From Cellulomonas sp. HZM (GTDB lineage Bacteria; Actinomycetota; Actinomycetes; Actinomycetales; Cellulomonadaceae), in the NCBI RefSeq assembly GCF_000708885.1, contig NZ_JEOE01000027.1, positions 1 through 33,751 on the forward strand: DNA of 33,751 nt, written 5' to 3'. A model generated the notes under the pieces. It was not told the DNA's origin and did not search any database. It was given only the letters and a program-made list of their open reading frames with translations. The translations under genes and the position numbers were made by a program. How positions within the stretch are numbered: the first letter of the stretch is position 1; the number at the start of each line of letters is the position of its first letter. Positions 32,888 through 33,751 of the stretch are shown piece after piece.

Positions 32888-33751
32888 GACCGGTCCTCCT
32901 TGGGCCGCAGCGCGGCGATGACGGCGATCAGCACGACGGCGATCGCCATGAGCACGAACGCGGCGGCGAACGCCTGGCGCTGCGCGTCCGCCCCGAACTC
33001 CTGGTAGGCGTCGTTGACGTAGAGCGTGAGGGTCTGCGAGGTCCCGGCCACCGAGCCGGACACGACACGGACCGCACCGAACTCCCCGAGGGACCGCGCG
33101 AGGCTGAGCGCCACGCCGTACGCGAGCGCCCAGCGGATCGTCGGGAGCGTGATGCGCACGAAGCGCTGCCACGCGCTCGCGCCCAGCGACTGCGCGGCCT
33201 GCTCCTGCTCGAGGCCGGCCTCCTCGAGCGTGGGCACCACCTCGCGCAGCACGAGCGGCAGCGAGACCAGCACGGTCGCGAGCACCATGCCCGGCACCGC
33301 GAAGATCACCTGGAAGCCGATGCGCTCGAGCGCGGGCCCGAACCAGCCGTACGTGCCGTACACGAGGATGAGCGCGACGCCCACGACGACGGGCGAGATC
33401 GACACCGGCAGGTCGATGATCGCGCTCAGCAGGCGGCGGCCGGGGAAGCGGTAGCGCGTGAGCAGCAACGCCATGCCGACGCCGAACACCGTGTTGAGCA
33501 CCACCGCGATCCCCGCGACGAGCACGGTCAGGCGCAGCGCGGCGAGGAAGTCGGGGGAGCGCAGCACGTCGAGCACGGGGCCGACGCCGTCGGCGAACGT
33601 GTGCTGGACCACCGAGGCGACGGGCAGCGCGACCAGGCCGAGCACGTAGAGCAGCGCGATCACGCGCAGCACCCAGGCGGTGGGGCTGATGCGGCGTCGT
33701 CGTCGCGCGAGCCTGCTCGTCGGTCCGTTCGGCGGCGGCGGGGTGGTCGGC
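32884..33751 (-). CDS. cysW: Sulfate ABC transporter permease, CysW type (5' end outside window)
   Basis: The frame is open to the window edge, so the start is not contained; the visible part codes for 288 residues plus the stop. An in-frame GTG at 33672 begins just at the first membrane helix ([16 protein letters not shown]), and upstream residues ([11 protein letters not shown]) look like a natural cytoplasmic head, so the true start is probably further out. About six hydrophobic segments are present. The permease EAA-type loop appears as [20 protein letters not shown] followed by [26 protein letters not shown] is a marker of the sulfate permeases. It pairs with CysT to form the membrane channel and is coupled to cysA by a 4-nt overlap. 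Confidence 0.9.
   Translation of the reverse strand, partial: PTTPPPPNGPTSRLARRRRRISPTAWVLRVIALLYVLGLVALPVASVVQHTFADGVGPVLDVLRSPDFLAALRLTVLVAGIAVVLNTVFGVGMALLLTRYRFPGRRLLSAIIDLPVSISPVVVGVALILVYGTYGWFGPALERIGFQVIFAVPGMVLATVLVSLPLVLREVVPTLEEAGLEQEQAAQSLGASAWQRFVRITLPTIRWALAYGVALSLARSLGEFGAVRVVSGSVAGTSQTLTLYVNDAYQEFGADAQRQAFAAAFVLMAIAVVLIAVIAALRPKEDRS

Overview
The window is very G+C-rich actinobacterial chromosome. Gene content points to Cellulomonadaceae or a close relative: an acyl-CoA carboxylase with an epsilon subunit, a DUF222/13E12-type HNH protein, a vitamin K epoxide reductase homologue, a SigE-family ECF sigma factor, an EfeUOB iron system and many leaderless-type starts. The genus is an inference; no rRNA or tRNA gene was seen to fix it.

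Layout. (a) 67-3564 (-): efeU-efeO-efeB ferrous iron uptake operon, with an IdeR/DmdR-like iron box upstream at 3611-3629. (b) 3732-7322 (-): NUDIX hydrolase, biotin carboxylase/BCCP fusion (accA), and a Maf pyrophosphatase carrying a low-complexity insertion. A 29-bp tandem array lies between accA and maf. (c) 7527-10823: AlkA-like glycosylase (+), a two-part 26/27-bp tandem array, and a DUF222-HNH protein (-). (d) 11151-15490: VKOR-family protein (+), DUF885 protein (-), and an ECF sigma factor translationally coupled to a single-pass membrane protein (+). (e) 15494-20024: accE, an unknown His/Asp-rich protein and accD (-), then divergent birA and a class III nucleotide cyclase (+). (f) 20008-23797: YciI-like protein, YedK/SRAP protein, Bcr/CflA-type MFS exporter, DapC-like aminotransferase. 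(g) 23916-26009: an accessory patch, visibly less G+C-rich, of short orphan genes, small membrane proteins and a broken IS5-type transposase remnant. (h) 26119-29462 (-): small Ala-rich lipoprotein and full-length AdhE. (i) 29652-33751 (-): CPA1 Na+/H+ antiporter, Rrf2 regulator, and sulfate ABC transporter cysA and cysW (cysW runs off the window).

How they work together. accA, accE and accD are the subunits of one biotin-dependent acyl-CoA carboxylase, and birA attaches its biotin. In Streptomyces an accA - maf - epsilon - pccB block with a nearby adenylate cyclase is known. Here the two halves of that block are separated by about 8 kb of unrelated genes and tandem repeats. cysW-cysA-rrf2 is a sulfate import operon with a likely cysteine-metabolism-type regulator, and efeUOB is iron-controlled.

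No established defence or biosynthetic system is evident. The least explained parts are the 185-residue protein between accD and accE, the accessory patch at 23.9-26.0 kb, the tandem arrays, and the repeated TANNNT box 6-7 nt before start codons.
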